Shown: in pieces, positions 22,484-34,400 of the stretch
Numbering within the stretch: position 1 is the stretch's first letter
How the letters are laid out: each line of letters opens with the position of its first letter
Assembly: GCA_965153455.1 (NCBI GenBank)
Contig: OZ234495.1
Span: 15,186,875 to 15,250,874, forward strand
Source: Sphagnum compactum
Lineage: Eukaryota > Bryophyta > Sphagnopsida > Sphagnales
Length of the DNA: 64,000 bases
Reading direction: 5' to 3'
Translations under genes and position numbers: made by a program
The notes under the pieces: generated by a model
Told to the model about the DNA's origin: nothing
Database searches by the model: none
Seen by the model: only the letters and a program-made list of their open reading frames with translations

Positions 22484-24330
22484 TCAAGAACTAGGAGATC
22501 CAAATTCTTTGCACCAAGTCAACATCCACGAAGATTGGTGAGAGTCCCTACAACAGAAAAGACTTTCTTTCATCTCGATTTGACTCACAGGAATACCTAA
22601 AATCATTCTATCTAGATATGTAAATGTAGGGAATTGCCATTCATGCTTTGACCACCAAAGAAAGGGGTCTTTTGCTTCTTCCAAAGGCACATCAAATGTG
22701 CAAAAGCAAGATAACTCTTGGCAAATTTACATTTCCACAAAGAAAGAGACAAAATTAGTTGTTAAGTGTAATTATAAATTACAAAGAAACAATCAAGTGT
22801 CTTCATAATGTCTTCCAAATGATCAAAAAAACATTTATTTGTTCCAAATAAATCTCCTCCTCAAATATTGCCACTCCAAAAACAACATTAATACATAGAC
22901 TTGCAATTTCTTGCGCAACACTTGAAGATGCATTCAACTGCCCAAGTAGTTTTTGGTACAAAGTTTTGAGGGTTGGGAACAAAAATTGGGTGTCATATGT
23001 TGTAGCAATCTCAATTGCTGAAACATGGCCAACATAATCCCCCACCAAACTCAAGTCCTTAAATTAGGGATCTAACATCAAAACAAGCATATTGTGGGTT
23101 TTAAACAACTTGAAAGAATCCATGAAATCCAAGAAGGGCCTCAACACCATCACATGTTGTTCCACTTTCATGTGCATATCCATGTCCTCTACGACATCAA
23201 CCTCTACTTGCAAATCCAACCTATCTATAGAAAGTTGGATATATAATCTAATAGCTATGGCAAGAGCATCTAATAATAGCCAATATCGACGACACTGATT
23301 AAGTACACAAGCAAACATAATAGGAAATAATGCATCACAAATTGCTTCCAAAATTGTCTAAGTTTGTACAGAAGGAATCTTGTTGGCTAAAGCTTTTCTC
23401 TAGCGATTGTAACACATGATTATAAGAACTCAATAAGTTAAGCATTGTTCAAACATGGCAACTTTAGATGCAAAACATGTCTTCACTAGAGTTTTAAGTT
23501 TATGCTAAAACAAACCAAAATCTAAACAAGTCACCTCCATTCCTTTGCCTCCTTGCTTTGCAATTCACAATGGAAATAGAAAAGAAAGATCAATTATATA
23601 GTACATAAGCACAACATATGAATGCTTGCAATGCCAAGATCAAAATTATCAATGTACCAAACTTCTTGGGCAATGTGATGCAAGCTTGAAGCAATGATTG
23701 AACATATTTGATGCTAACTACTCCCAAGTCTTTAGAAACCTTGTCATCAATGGTTGCATATTTAGCTACTTTGCTCATTGCATGCCCAAAGCATGCCTCA
23801 ACAAATGGAGTAAGCAAGTTCAACACTTCACATGAAATAGTTGACTTTAAGGTTATGGTCATGGTCTCCAAGTCAGTTCCCTCATCTTTGACATAACACA
23901 AAACCTTTGATGTGAGACCAAACTTCTCCAACAAAGCTTTCAATTGTTTAACTAACCCAACACCAGTATTGTCATTGGCCTCAAATAGTCTTATTGTGAC
24001 ATGTCGATGCTTCTAATCTACAAATAGGAAATTGATGACAAAAGCAAAAGTTTTTTTATGCCCCTTATTTATCCATAGATCAAAAGTAGTTGGGGCTATA
24101 GGTATTGCATCAAATTGAGGCCACATACAAATCTAAACATTTAGCAACCATGGTTGGAAGAATTTCTTCTAATAATGTTCTTCAATAAGGAACACCAATT
24201 TTGGATCAAGCGTCAATGCTAATATATGCATAGATAGATTCTCACAAGTGCTCAAGGGGAGATATCCCTTAGTCGTGAGCAACATTAAGTCCTTTAAAAA
24301 CAATTTTTGCGCCTCATCTTGATTTTTGTA
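22484..24330 (-). pseudogene. hAT-family transposase, fragmented
   Basis: On the minus strand, near 24100-24040, the frame reads FDLWINKGHKKTFAFVINFL, then a TAG, KHRHVTIRLFEAND, then LLEKFGLTSKVLCYVKDEGT and LLTPFVEACFGHAMSKV (23940-23750): the RNase H-like catalytic region of hAT transposases as found in plant RICESLEEPER-type elements. Further downstream, at 22690-22600, it reads EEAKDPFLWWSKHEWQFPTF followed by LDRMILGIPVSQIEM, the C-terminal hAT dimerisation domain. Between them are several frames with stops (23351-23064, 23054-22803). A BED-type zinc finger is expected at the N-terminus but is not recognisable. The gene is clearly inactive. Its termini were not found; it need not be related to the hAT MITE at 20421. 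Confidence 0.8.
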
Positions 24331-25050
24331 AGGGGGTTTTGCTTCCAAAGAAAAATAAAATTACACAGTGTGTTATTTTTGGGCATCTTTTAACAAGTTG
24401 CATACATGACCTACCACCTTCATCAATCATTGATTGTAAACCCCAATGCCTTCAGTGGCAAAAACTTCAACAACATATGCAACTAGAAGCTCGACATGCT
24501 CAGATTCAACATGCCACTTCATAGACTTGTCCCAAAAGACTTGTTGTATGCAATAATCATTTTGTCCCTTTTTGTTTTTTAATTCTCGATCAAATTAGGA
24601 GGGACAACATGTGGGAAACAAATACTACATCTTAATTTGGACTAGGTCATAATTTGGAATGTCCCCATTGTTTACAACAAAAAAAACCCATGGAATATAT
24701 TTGCGACTATAAATGGTCCAAAATTTTGCTTGCTTGTGTAAAGTCAACAAAGATGCTACTCATCCTCTTCCCTAGCAGCAAAATTTTGGGTATTGATATT
24801 AACACCCATAGATGAGGATGATGTTCCCCCAAATGGATGACTACATGGACTAACTCAAACCAAATGCACATCATTTGTATATGCATGAAGGGGCAATGAA
24901 GCTCAAGTGTGTAATGTTGTTTTTTTCTTGCCATTATTTAAGCCTTAAAACATTTTTTAAAAAAGGACTTATAATTTTAATCACAATTCACGTTTTGTCA
25001 ATATGTCCTCAATTAAAATAGAAATGTGAAAGTTGAAAACAATGAAGAGA
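24331..25050. other. No gene recognised
   Basis: Possibly the eroded 5' part of the minus-strand hAT element; no recognisable domain. Confidence 0.4.
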
Positions 25051-25059
25051 ATTCACTTG

Positions 25060-25552
25060 AATATGTTGGAATTTCTATCCACTGAAGCTTGAATGAATTA
25101 CTATTGGAATGGAAAATTTATTGTTGCTAAAAACTTGAAATTGTTACAACTTTTGGAGATTGTTTAATAGAGCTATTACTGTTGGAGATTATTTGTTGGA
25201 GCTTCTCCTCTAGAATGGAGAAACTAATGTCGTTGTTGGAAATTAAAAATTGTTGTTGCAACTACTGTTTAAACTATTGTTGAAATTACTATTGAAGCCA
25301 TAATACTAGAATTGATGTTGTAGCACTAAAATTGTTATTATTATAGTTGTTTACATTGTAGTTATTGAAATTGTTATTGTTACAAGCAGAATTATTGTTA
25401 AAGTTATTATTGTTATAGGTGTTGTTGCTACAACTATTAGAGTTGTTAATTTAATTGGAGTTGTTATTGTAGCTGTTAAAATTGTTGATGTTACAATTGT
25501 TGAAGGTCTTATTAAAGATCTTGTTGTTGTTATTGTTGTTGTTGTTACTCCC
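25060..25552. repeat. GTT/ATT-rich trinucleotide-like tract
   Basis: Imperfect GTT, ATT and GTTGTTATT units make up most of the interval, ending in a run near 25520-25545. Minus-strand frames become Asn- or Thr-rich only because of the repeat; no protein is implied. Confidence 0.7.
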
Positions 25553-26560
25553 ACCCTTGCAAATAGAAAAAAATGTAGCAAAATTTTTGGACTCAAAAAG
25601 CAAGTGAAGGCATGCATAGAAACACAAGACAGACACGAGAAAAATGTAAACCCAAAAAGAACACAAATAAGAGGTGGAGGTGTTCATCTGAAGCCCGAGC
25701 TCGAAAAAGTTTAAGCAATGGTGCTCCTACCTCAACCATTGCATAATTCCCACCCTTGTAAATAGGAAAGAAAAAAAGGCAAGCAAAATTATAGAGCCCA
25801 AAAAACATGCAAAGGCACACATAGAAACATAAGACTACACACACACACACAAGGGAAGAACATGGACACAAGAAGAGCACAAACAAGGGGTAGAAGTGCT
25901 CACTTGAAGCTTGAACTTGAAAAGGCTTGGGTGATGGCACTTTTGCCTCAACCACCACACTCCCACCCTTGCAAACAAGAAAGAAGAATAGGGGAACAAA
26001 ACTCTAAAGGCCCAAAAACCACGTGAAGGTATGCACATAAACACAAGATCGCACACACACAAACACAAAAAGAATGTGTCCAGACACAAGAAGAGCATAA
26101 ACATGGGGCAAAGGTGCTCACCTAACGCTTGAGTTTGAAGAAGCTTAGGCGATGGCACTCTTTCCTTAGCCACCAACTCCCATCCTGCAAATGGGAAAGA
26201 AAAAAAAGGGAGCAAAATTTTAGGGGCCAACAAGCATACAAGGGTGTGCATAAAAACACAAGACCACGCACACATATACACAGGAAGAACATGGACACAA
26301 GAAGAGAACAACCAAGGGAAAAAAATCACTACAACAAAAGGTGTCCTTGTACGCCAAGTGATTTCACTGGATTTTTAGTGAATTCACTGGTTGTAGTGAA
26401 TGGGGACTAGTGAAGAAGTAGTGAATTCACTTGTGTAGTGAACGGGGACTAGTGAACTGCACCCACATTTTATAATAGTGAATGTTCACCTAAAATTCAA
26501 GCTTGAAAAGCAACATGTTCCCACAATCCACCCCCGCAAATAAGAGAAAAAATGAAGGGA
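25549..26560. repeat. ~210-bp tandem satellite, about five units
   Basis: Units begin with CCCACCCTTGCAAA-like sequence at about 25549, 25749, 25962, 26177 and 26528. Each continues with GCAAAATTTT..., GGCACACATAGAAACA-like and AACATGGACACAAGAAGAGC blocks, then GTGCTCACTTGAAGCTTGAA. The last interval is longer because a CACTA MITE is inserted in it. A diverged single unit occurs at 38420-38600, so the family is dispersed as well as tandem. Minus-strand frames of 90-160 codons across it are repeat artefacts. Confidence 0.8.
26327..26480. mobile_element. CACTA (En/Spm-type) MITE, 154 bp, with 3-bp target-site duplication
   Basis: It starts CACTACAACAAAAGGTG and ends TTTTATAATAGTG (inverted CACTATTATAA). 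AAT precedes it (26324-26326) and AAT follows it (26481-26483), matching the 3-bp duplication of CACTA elements. Subterminal TAGTGAA motifs recur several times inside, two of them after GGGGAC. It sits inside a satellite unit, so it inserted after the satellite amplified. Confidence 0.85.
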
Positions 26561-28786
26561 TCAAAATGACCATGATACACACAACACTAATTCTTAATTG
26601 CTAACCCTAACCCTAAATAACTACACCTAAAATGGCTAGCTCTAAACCTAAACCTATAACCTATAACCTTAAAGTTGAAAACCAATCCGAAAGGTATTGG
26701 GAGATACCCTTTTTCATTTCCACCTTTTTCATTTTTGAGAACCTTAAAGGTTCTAAGGGCGGTTTTCACTAGGTTGTGAACCATCGGTGAGGTTATTAAT
26801 TTGGTTTACATCTAATATGAGAACCCGTGGTTTTCAGCTTGAAAACCTTGTTAATTTTCAAGCTACCCATGAGAATCGCCCAACACTAGTTAGGACCACA
26901 AGTTGAGCCAATTTTTCAAATTTTCCCAAAATGAAGTTGGTGAAGAACTTGAACAAACTTGGTGTGGTTCGCATGGTCATTAAGATTTCCCACACACTTA
27001 CATCAAGGTTGAATGATTTTTCACTTTCTTAATCCAGTTCTATTGATGTGAAATATTTCCAAATGTTGACACAAACAATTATCACTTGCACTGTAATTTG
27101 ATCATTTATCACAATTTCTTCAAGCAACTCCTCGTCGCTATTGAAGGAGCTTGAATCAAAATGTGTTAAAATAAACTCCATAGATAGCAAGTGAAATGAA
27201 CCCTTAAAAAAAATTTGAAATCGGATTCCCCAAACCCTAAAAAACCATTCAAATCACTTGACACTCCCAAATGAAATGGAAGACTTAAAACTTTAAAGTG
27301 AAATGAGATTGAAAATAAAAAGGCAAAAACAGGATCCCTCCCACTTATTTAGCATCGAAGGAATTTAATGAAAAGTTCCCCTAACCCCATAAACCCTAAA
27401 CTCTAAACCTTAGAACATGAACCCACACCCAATTATTTTTAAAAAAAAACTTCAGATAAATCCAGGTGTCCCCTACACCTCCAACAACCAAAATGAATAT
27501 TTAAAGACTTGAACCCACCCACTCTGAAAGAAAAACAAACCCTCCCACCAAAAGAAAATGAAAAATCATGATCCTCTAAACCCCTGGCCCGCCCATCCTT
27601 CAGGAAATGAAAAATCCCACCCAAATCCCCTCAAAATCCCAAAAAAAAACCTCCCCTCCCCCCCTTCCCAATCCAAATGTTGAAATTGGCAACTTCTTGG
27701 ACTGTCCACCTATTTTAAGCCAGTCAAAGGCACACCCACGTGGCAACCCCTTCTCACCCCCTCTTTTTCAAAAACCGTCCACAGTTAGTCAGGGGGACCT
27801 TATGGACGACTGGAACTTAGGGCAAAAATTTTAATAGAGTGTGAGACGCCCTATGAAACTCCCCGTGAATTTAGGGATTTCTCTAATCTATTCCCAACTT
27901 TGGGGAAACATTCAAATGGCCAATAAGTTTTCTTTGCTAACACACAATTCAGAGGTTCCAACCAGTGTTTCTTTTTTCAAATTTCTCATGTTGCATCAAA
28001 AGTGGCCATCAACCACAAGAGGATTTAGCCAGATCTGACTACAAGACAAATAAAGTTCTAGGAATCTTATTACATGTTGGCGAACCACTAAAGCTTATTT
28101 AACTAAATATGGAGATTTCAAAAGAAAAAAGTTAGAAATCTGCCCAAATCCTCCCAAAAAAATCTTGGCAATTTCATAACTCGCTTCTTCCTCTAAATGT
28201 GAGGATTTTTTAAAGAAATTCTCCAAAATGTTCACTTGATCATGTTGCTTGGGGCTTCTTTTTTTAATAGCAAAAATGGCGAATTTCAACCACCAAAAAT
28301 CACTACTTCCAGCTCTAACAACCTCGATTATATCTCATGACACAGGCTGTGAATTCTGGAACAATTACCAAATACATTCACTCTGTAAAGGCAGAAAAGT
28401 TCAGCTCCAATAGGAAAATTTTCAAGTCTAAAACCTACACACGCTCAAGTTTGGGGCCTACCACCAACATGGGGCATGTGCCATGACTTTATGGGAAATG
28501 AAATTTCCCAGCAGGTAATGAAGGGAGAAAAAGTTACACAAAGCAAAGAGTTGATATAATTACATATAGTAAAGGACGTCGTGGTGGTGAAGCTTTTTTC
28601 ATCCATCCGTCCCGTCGTCCATCCAGTCCAGCTGAAGGTATTCTGTGACTCCCCATCCTCCTGCTGCTGCAGCAGCCACCCATTCTCCCCTTTAATTTAA
28701 TCGAGTTTATATTATGTACAAACCCAGGAGGAGTAGAAGACGACAACCCTCGGGTCCTACTTATGCATTCAAATGGGTCAGAGATG
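26561..28786. other. No gene recognised
   Basis: CCCTAA-type motifs occur at 26600-26620 and 27375-27405. A copy of the palindromic-core dispersed repeat lies at 28001-28043 (AAGTGGCCATCAACCACAAG then AGGATTTAGCCAGATCTGAC). The remainder shows no coding signature. Confidence 0.5.
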
Positions 28787-29205
28787 GAACCAAACCCATT
28801 CCAGTACGTAACCATCCTCTCCAGAATGTTCAATGGGAGGAGGGAACCAAACCCAACCCATTCCAGTGCATAACCAACCTGTCCAAAATGTTCAATGGGA
28901 GGAGGGAACCAAACCCATTCCAGTACGTAACCAACCTATCCCAGTATGTAACCAACGTATCCGGAACGTTCGATGGGGCAGGGAACCAAACTCATTTGAG
29001 TGCGTAACCAACTTATTCAGAATGTTCAATGGGGGACGGAATCAAGCCCATTCGAGTAATGTAACCAACTTATCCAGAATGTTCAATGGGGGGAGGGAAC
29101 CAAACCCATTCCAGTAATGTAACCAACTTATCCAAAATGTTGAATGGGGGAAGGAATTATACCCATTCCAGTGTGTAACCAACCTATCCAGAATGTTCAA
29201 TCTCG
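28787..29205 (+). repeat. 56-60 bp minisatellite, seven units
   Basis: Each unit contains GGAACCAAACCCATTCCAGT, then (A/G)TAACCAACCTATCCAGAATG and TTCAATGGGAGGAG-like sequence. The third unit is longer because GTAACCAAC is repeated within it. Frames in this interval read as repeats of KPIPVRNQP or NPFQ-VTNLS and are a consequence of the repeat, not evidence of a protein. Confidence 0.85.
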
Positions 29206-29659
29206 ACATTCACAGGTTTGAGGACAATGATCAGAGCAGAATAATGGATCATTACACGATGTAATCTGTCGATTCAGACCACTCCGGTTTGTTTTTAATC
29301 TGCCCCCTAGAGATATTATACTCCAGTAAAATTTGCAAAATAATTTTGGAAATAGATCTCTGGGCATTTTCATCATGGAATTGTGCCTGTTCTACCCCCA
29401 AGAAACATCAGTTTTATTTAATGTTGATTTATTTACACACCTGTGCATTAGGCACGGGGTTCAAACTAGTGGTTTAGTAATTTTGGTTCTTGGGTATAGT
29501 TACAGTAGGTGACCCGGATCCTCTATACCAGGGTTCTATGTTGGGCAACTCCTCACCCAATCAGGCATAGGTGGGCAGTTATTTCAATGACTCCCGGCTC
29601 CTCAGGAGCTACCCTACCCATAAACCACTCTCTTTTTTTATTTCTATGTGTATTTGAGA

Positions 29660-29740
29660 GATCTCTCCCAGGAGAAAACCCTAGGACTAATGCCATGGGG
29701 AGATCTCTCCTAGGAGAAAACCCTAGGACAATCCCATGGA
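29660..29740 (+). repeat. Tandem duplication of ~40 bp
   Basis: AGATCTCTCCCAGGAGAAAA then CCCTAGGACTAATGCCATGG is repeated immediately with two or three changes (AGATCTCTCCTAGGAGAAAA...). Confidence 0.8.
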
Positions 29741-29756
29741 GGAAATGAAAAAGAGT

Positions 29757-29880
29757 TGTTGTTTATGTAGGTGGTGGTTCCGGAGTGAGTGGGTTCCCTT
29801 TAGGTTCTGGGGAACACCCTTGGGTGCCCTTGCCTCATGAGAGAACCCACACATATGAGAACCTCCACTATAAGGTAATG
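29757..29880. mobile_element. Second copy of the foldback element family
   Basis: The left arm GTGGTGGTTCCGGAGTGAGT then GGGTTCCC pairs with the right arm GAGAACCCACACATATGAGA then ACCTCCACT. The arms match those at 16797-16907. Confidence 0.6.
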
Positions 29881-29902
29881 GTGTAGTTAGCAAGCCTTGA
29901 GA

Positions 29903-29950
29903 AGTTGTTTATGTAGGTGGAGTTTCCCGTGCGAGTGGGTTCTCTTGAGG
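29903..29950 (+). repeat. Half copy of the foldback element
   Basis: TTGTTTATGTAGGTGGAGTT then TCCCGTGCGAGTGGGTTCTC repeats the left arm and left flank of the element at 29757, so the flank itself was duplicated. Confidence 0.55.
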
Positions 29951-29983
29951 TGCTCGTAATCTATATAAGGGGAGAGTTCTGAC

Positions 29984-30275
29984 CAGTGTTTTTTTTGGGG
30001 CGAAATTTCGCCAACTGACTGACCAAAATAAAAAGCCCAGTGCGATCTCTACAAAGGATTTTTTTTGAAAATTTTCAAAAGTATCGCCATATTTCTTAGA
30101 AAACATATATAAAACTCGCCAGATTTAGACAGTGAGTTCGTGTAGCTCGCCAAGATTTATGCAGGATTCAGAAAAAACTCTAGTGTCGGCCTAGGGCAGT
30201 CGCCATTTAATGCGAATTAAAGCTGGGGATCCTCGCCAGTGCACCTACCTGAGGAATTTGAAAACCAAAACCCTG
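29984..30275. mobile_element. Putative hAT-type MITE, 292 bp
   Basis: It starts CAGTGTTTTTTTTGGGGCG and ends CCAAAACCCTG. It is flanked by GTTCTGAC (29976-29983) and GTTCTGTT (30276-30283), an imperfect 8-bp duplication. The inside repeats CTCGCCA-G-ATTT motifs. It is less certain than the 20421 element because TIR and duplication both have mismatches. Confidence 0.5.
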
Positions 30276-30502
30276 GTTCTGTTTAAGGACTGCTAACTGG
30301 CCTCACATTTCTTTGCTGACACATGGTCGGCGCAATCCATCAATGACCACTTCCCTCCACTATCTGAAAGCCCAAAAAATCAGTGGTCACAGGAAGTTGC
30401 AGGTCTGGTACACGGCCACTGTGAACCAGCACCCACCAGTGTACCGTCGACAATGGATGACATGTGATGAGGAAACAGTTCTCTGTTGGATTCCAGTTCC
30501 CT

Positions 30503-30765
30503 AGCTAACCATGGTGGTTAGCTCACTTGCTTTATTAACTACCTATCAACTAGGTAGGTAGTAAAAACAGTCCCTACCTACTATGTATCATCTATCTACT
30601 TACATAGTAGTCCGCTACTTTTTAACCTACCTGTCTATAGGTTAAACCTACTTCTTATTGAATGCGTTACCAAGATGAGACCATGTACTAACTCAGTTGA
30701 GGATCATCCACAATTGAGTCAGAACCAGCATCCAGTGGATGGTGCACTGGTGGGTGCTGGTTTAC
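30503..30765 (+). repeat. ~260-bp dispersed repeat (fullest copy)
   Basis: It begins TAGCTAACCATGGTGGTTAG and ends GGATGGTGCACTGGTGGGTG then CTGG. The interior is composed of CTACCTA/TAGGTAGG-type inverted strings. Related sequence is at 9181-9310 with 9955-9992, and inverted at 49921-50150. It has no coding potential. Confidence 0.6.
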
Positions 30766-32750
30766 TGTGGCCGCCGTACTCACGCGGGGATTGCATTACT
30801 TTATTCAAGACTTCCAATCTTGAGCGGTGTGAAAGCACAACATGACAAGAAAAAAGTCAGCAAAGCATCCAGCTGCAATAATATTTCCCCTAGTAAAGTT
30901 CTGAGCGCATAGCACGGAAAACTTTAACCCACGACAATTATGACACATGCTATGCACCATCCTAGAAAGTACCGCTTGGATCCTTTCTCTCAACCTTTAA
31001 TCATGACCACCTTCCAAGTTGTTCATCATTCTGGCATAAATGCAAGGAATCCAATGGACTAATTCGACCTTGGCTCAGATTTGCATCCAAGAGCTTGCTA
31101 CAAATTTTTCTCAAGGTTAGTTCCCTTGTTGGGCTTGTTGCAGAGCTTCTATTGCCGTCAATCTCCTCGCATACATGTATAGGGTTTCATGGCTCAATGC
31201 AACAACAAGAGTATTCATCATCTAATTGCCACATGCAATTCATCTCACATATCATCATGTCGTTTATGTGAAACCTAGTATGTCTCAAACACCAAAACTT
31301 AGGTTCCATGTCTTTGAAAGCATTAGTAGTGTCATGAATATTCGACCTAGAGTAATGATTGTATAATGATTCAAATTTGCACAAAGGCTCATCTACTCTT
31401 ATTTTCTATTAAGGTGGGTTAACTTGGTGCTTTTCTTAATTGTCACAGTGATCACATGCATTTCATTGGGCTAGCAACCAACGCAAAACAACAACAAAAA
31501 CTATCAAGGTTATTCAAGTTTCACCTCTTCTGCAATTTCTCAAAACTTGTAGGTATGTGCTTCACACACAAACATTTGTGATTTTGAATTCAATATGTTT
31601 TGCAACATCAAAATTAAGTGTGTGTTCTTATTCAAAGGTATGAAGGTTGTGATGAATGGAATTTGTTTCAAAGCTCAAGTGGTGAGTAATTAAAAGATGA
31701 ACATGATTTTCCTAAGTTTCACATGCGGTTATACTAGAGAGTTTAATTTGAACAAAAGTGGGACTCGCATCATCTAGCTATTCCAAGTAATTTTGGAACA
31801 ATTAAAAGTCATGAATTTCGCATATATAGAGTACTACAATAATAATGTTTGCCAAAGAAAGAATTCCATTCAACGAATGGATTAAAACAACAATAATGTT
31901 GGATAAGGTTTGTGCATATGCATGTAATTATGCACATGATGGAGTTGTGCACCAATTTTTTTGGCAATGATCAAGTTTGTCATTCAAATCACATTGAAAT
32001 GAAAGATCAACATGAGAACTAACTAGATTAATGTGTGTTTTAAATTATTCAATAATTTGCTCTTTGTAATTTATCATTTACCAATTTATGTTTAGACCAA
32101 ATCAATTTTATAGACTTTAAAATGCTTGATAGGGGAATAGGAAGAGAGATTTTAGTGGTAACACATGATACAAAATTATGATTGATCAATTTTTTTGGCA
32201 AAAAATCAACAAAACATGACACTTTTTTTTACATATGGATTGTTTTGTTGCAAATTATTTTTTTTGGAAATCATTTGGCTAAGTGATTTATTTAAAAAAT
32301 TAGGAAGGTGTCATTACATTTATGCCTATTGGTTACAATTTTAAGAATTTTTTGAAATAATGTTGCTAGTTAAATCAAAATTTACCTAGGGATGCTTGCC
32401 ACACTAGTTCAATAAAAAAATTGAAAAAAAACATTGATTATGATGCACATCATTTACCTACATTTATTAAATTGAACATATTGCATAATGTAATGAAATG
32501 TTTATTCTAGCAAACCACACTTTTTTAAGCAAGTGGAATAATCATCAATGATAGAAATTATGTATGCCAATCATTGTGCATGTGACAATTACATTTCAAA
32601 TATGTATGAAAGTACAAAGTGACATAGGTTTGGTGGAAATTTTCAAAAGAAATTCTTTCTATCACAAATGTTCTATTTTCATGTTGAAACTATTGATAAT
32701 TATATGATCTTTTTCTATTTCCATTCTTTCATGTTGTTGACAAATGGAAA
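30766..32750. other. No gene recognised upstream of the TPR-kinase
   Basis: AT-rich. A short minus-strand frame near 31187-31384 is open but unrecognised. An upstream exon of the TPR-kinase gene may lie here, but none can be identified. Confidence 0.4.
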
Positions 32751-32751
32751 G

Positions 32752-32899
32752 CTTATGAAGAAGCCATGGAAGACCATCACAAGGCTAGTGTTCATGAACT
32801 AAACGATGAATTCATTTAAATAACATTCCTGAAAATCTCAAAAAGGTGTTGAAGGATTATTAATGAGCTTTCGTGGATTAGGACAAAATTTAAGGAGCC
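32752..32899 (+). pseudogene. Decayed TPR units at the 5' edge of the TPR-kinase array
   Basis: GGAAGACCATCACAAGGCTA, GTGTTCATGAACTAAACGAT and a later CTCAAAAAGGTGTTGAAGGA align with the repeat unit of the downstream array but carry stops; an in-frame TAA at 32891-32893 stands where intact units have CAA. They show that the array once extended further 5'. Confidence 0.65.
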
Positions 32900-34400
32900 T
32901 TGGAGGACCTTGAAAAGGTTGATGTTCTTGAGCCAAACAATGCATCCACCTTGAGGAGTCGTGGAAATGTCAAAAGGATGTTGAATGAGTATCAAGGAGC
33001 CTTGGACAACCTTGACAAGGCTGATGTTTTTGAACCAAACAATGCATTCACCTTGAGGAGTCGTGCAAATTTCAAATACATGTTGGATGACTATCAAGGA
33101 GCCTTGGAGGACCTTGACAAGGCTGATGTTCTTGAACCAAACAATGCATTCACCTTGAGGAGTCGTGCATATGTCAAAAGGATGTTGAATGAGTATCAAG
33201 GAGCCTTGGACAACCTTGACAAGGCTGATGTTTTTGAACCAAACAATGCATTCACCTTGGGGATTCGTGGAAATGTCAAACACATGTTGCATGACTATCA
33301 AGGAGCCTTGGACGACCTTGACAAGGCTGATGTTCTTGAACCAAACAATGCATTCACCTTGAGGAGTCATGGAGATGTCAAAAGGATGCTGAAAGAATAT
33401 CAAGGAGCCTTAGAGAACCTTGACAAGGCTGATGTTCTTGAACCAAACAATGCATTCACCTTGGGGATTCGTGGAGATGTCAAATACATGTTGGATGACT
33501 ATCAAGGAGCCTTGCAGGACCTTGACAAGGCTGATGTTCTTAAACCAAACAATGCATTCACCTTGAAGAGTTGTGGAGATGTCAAAAGGATGCTGAAAGA
33601 ATATCAAGGAGCCTTAGAGGACCTTGACAAGGCTGATGTTCTTGAACCAAACAATGCATTCACCTTGACGAGTCGTGGAAATGTCAAAAGGATGTTGAAT
33701 GACTATCAAGGAGCCTTGCAGGACCTTGACAAGGCTGATGTTCTTGAACCAAACAATGCATTCACCTTGAAGAGTCGTGGAGATGTCAAATACATGTTGG
33801 ATGACTATCAAGGAGCCTTGCAGGACCTTGACAAGGCTGATGTTCTTAAACCAAACAATGCATTCACCTTGAGGAGTCGTGGAGATGTCAAAAGGATGCT
33901 GAAAAAAGATCAAGGAGCCTTAGAGGACTTTGACAAGGCTGATGTTCTTGAACCAAACAATGCATTCACCTTGAAAAGTCGTGGAAATGTCAAATACATG
34001 TTGAATGACTATCAAGGAGCCTTGCAGGACCTTGACAAGGCTGATGTTCTTGAACCAAACAATGCATTCACCTTGAGGAGTCGTGGAGATGTCAAAAGGA
34101 TGCTGAAAAAATATCAAGGAGCCTTAGAGGACCTTGACAAGGCTGATGTTCTTGAACCAAACAATGCATTCACCTTGAAAAGTCGTGGAAATGTCAAAAG
34201 CATGCTGAATGAGTATCAAGGAGCCTTGGAGGACCTTGACAAGGCTGATGTTCTTGAACCAAACAATGTATTCATCTTGATGAATTATGGAACAGTCAAA
34301 TACATGTTAGATGACTATCAAGGAGCCTTGGAGACCATAAATAAGGTTCATCATCTTCAACCAAATGATCATTTGATAATGCAAACTCAAAAAACGTTTA
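32900..34400 (+). repeat. 102-bp coding repeat: 14 near-identical TPR units plus one diverged unit
   Basis: Units of 34 codons have the consensus DLDKADVLEPNNAFTLRSRG followed by DVKRMLKEYQGALE. Units tend to alternate between a KRML(N/K) form and a KYML(D/N)D form, so amplification probably copied a two-unit (204-bp) block. The very high nucleotide identity implies recent expansion or homogenisation. The last unit (ETINKVHHLQPNDHLI...) is diverged. Confidence 0.9.

Noticed and set aside
25351-26329. Minus-strand frames of 78-164 codons
   Set aside because: They are produced by the GTT tract and the ~210-bp satellite; the peptides just repeat with the DNA.
28787-29205. CRISPR array
   Set aside because: Adjacent units are repeats without unique spacers, and the context is a plant genome; it is a minisatellite.
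31187-31384. Minus-strand 65-codon frame (FWCLRHTRFHINDMMICEMN)
   Set aside because: Looks mildly protein-like but is short, isolated and unrecognised.
32816-34117. Long minus-strand open frames (65-195 codons) across the TPR array
   Set aside because: They are antisense shadows of the 102-bp coding repeat; the 102-bp unit keeps any stop-free antisense frame open in every unit.
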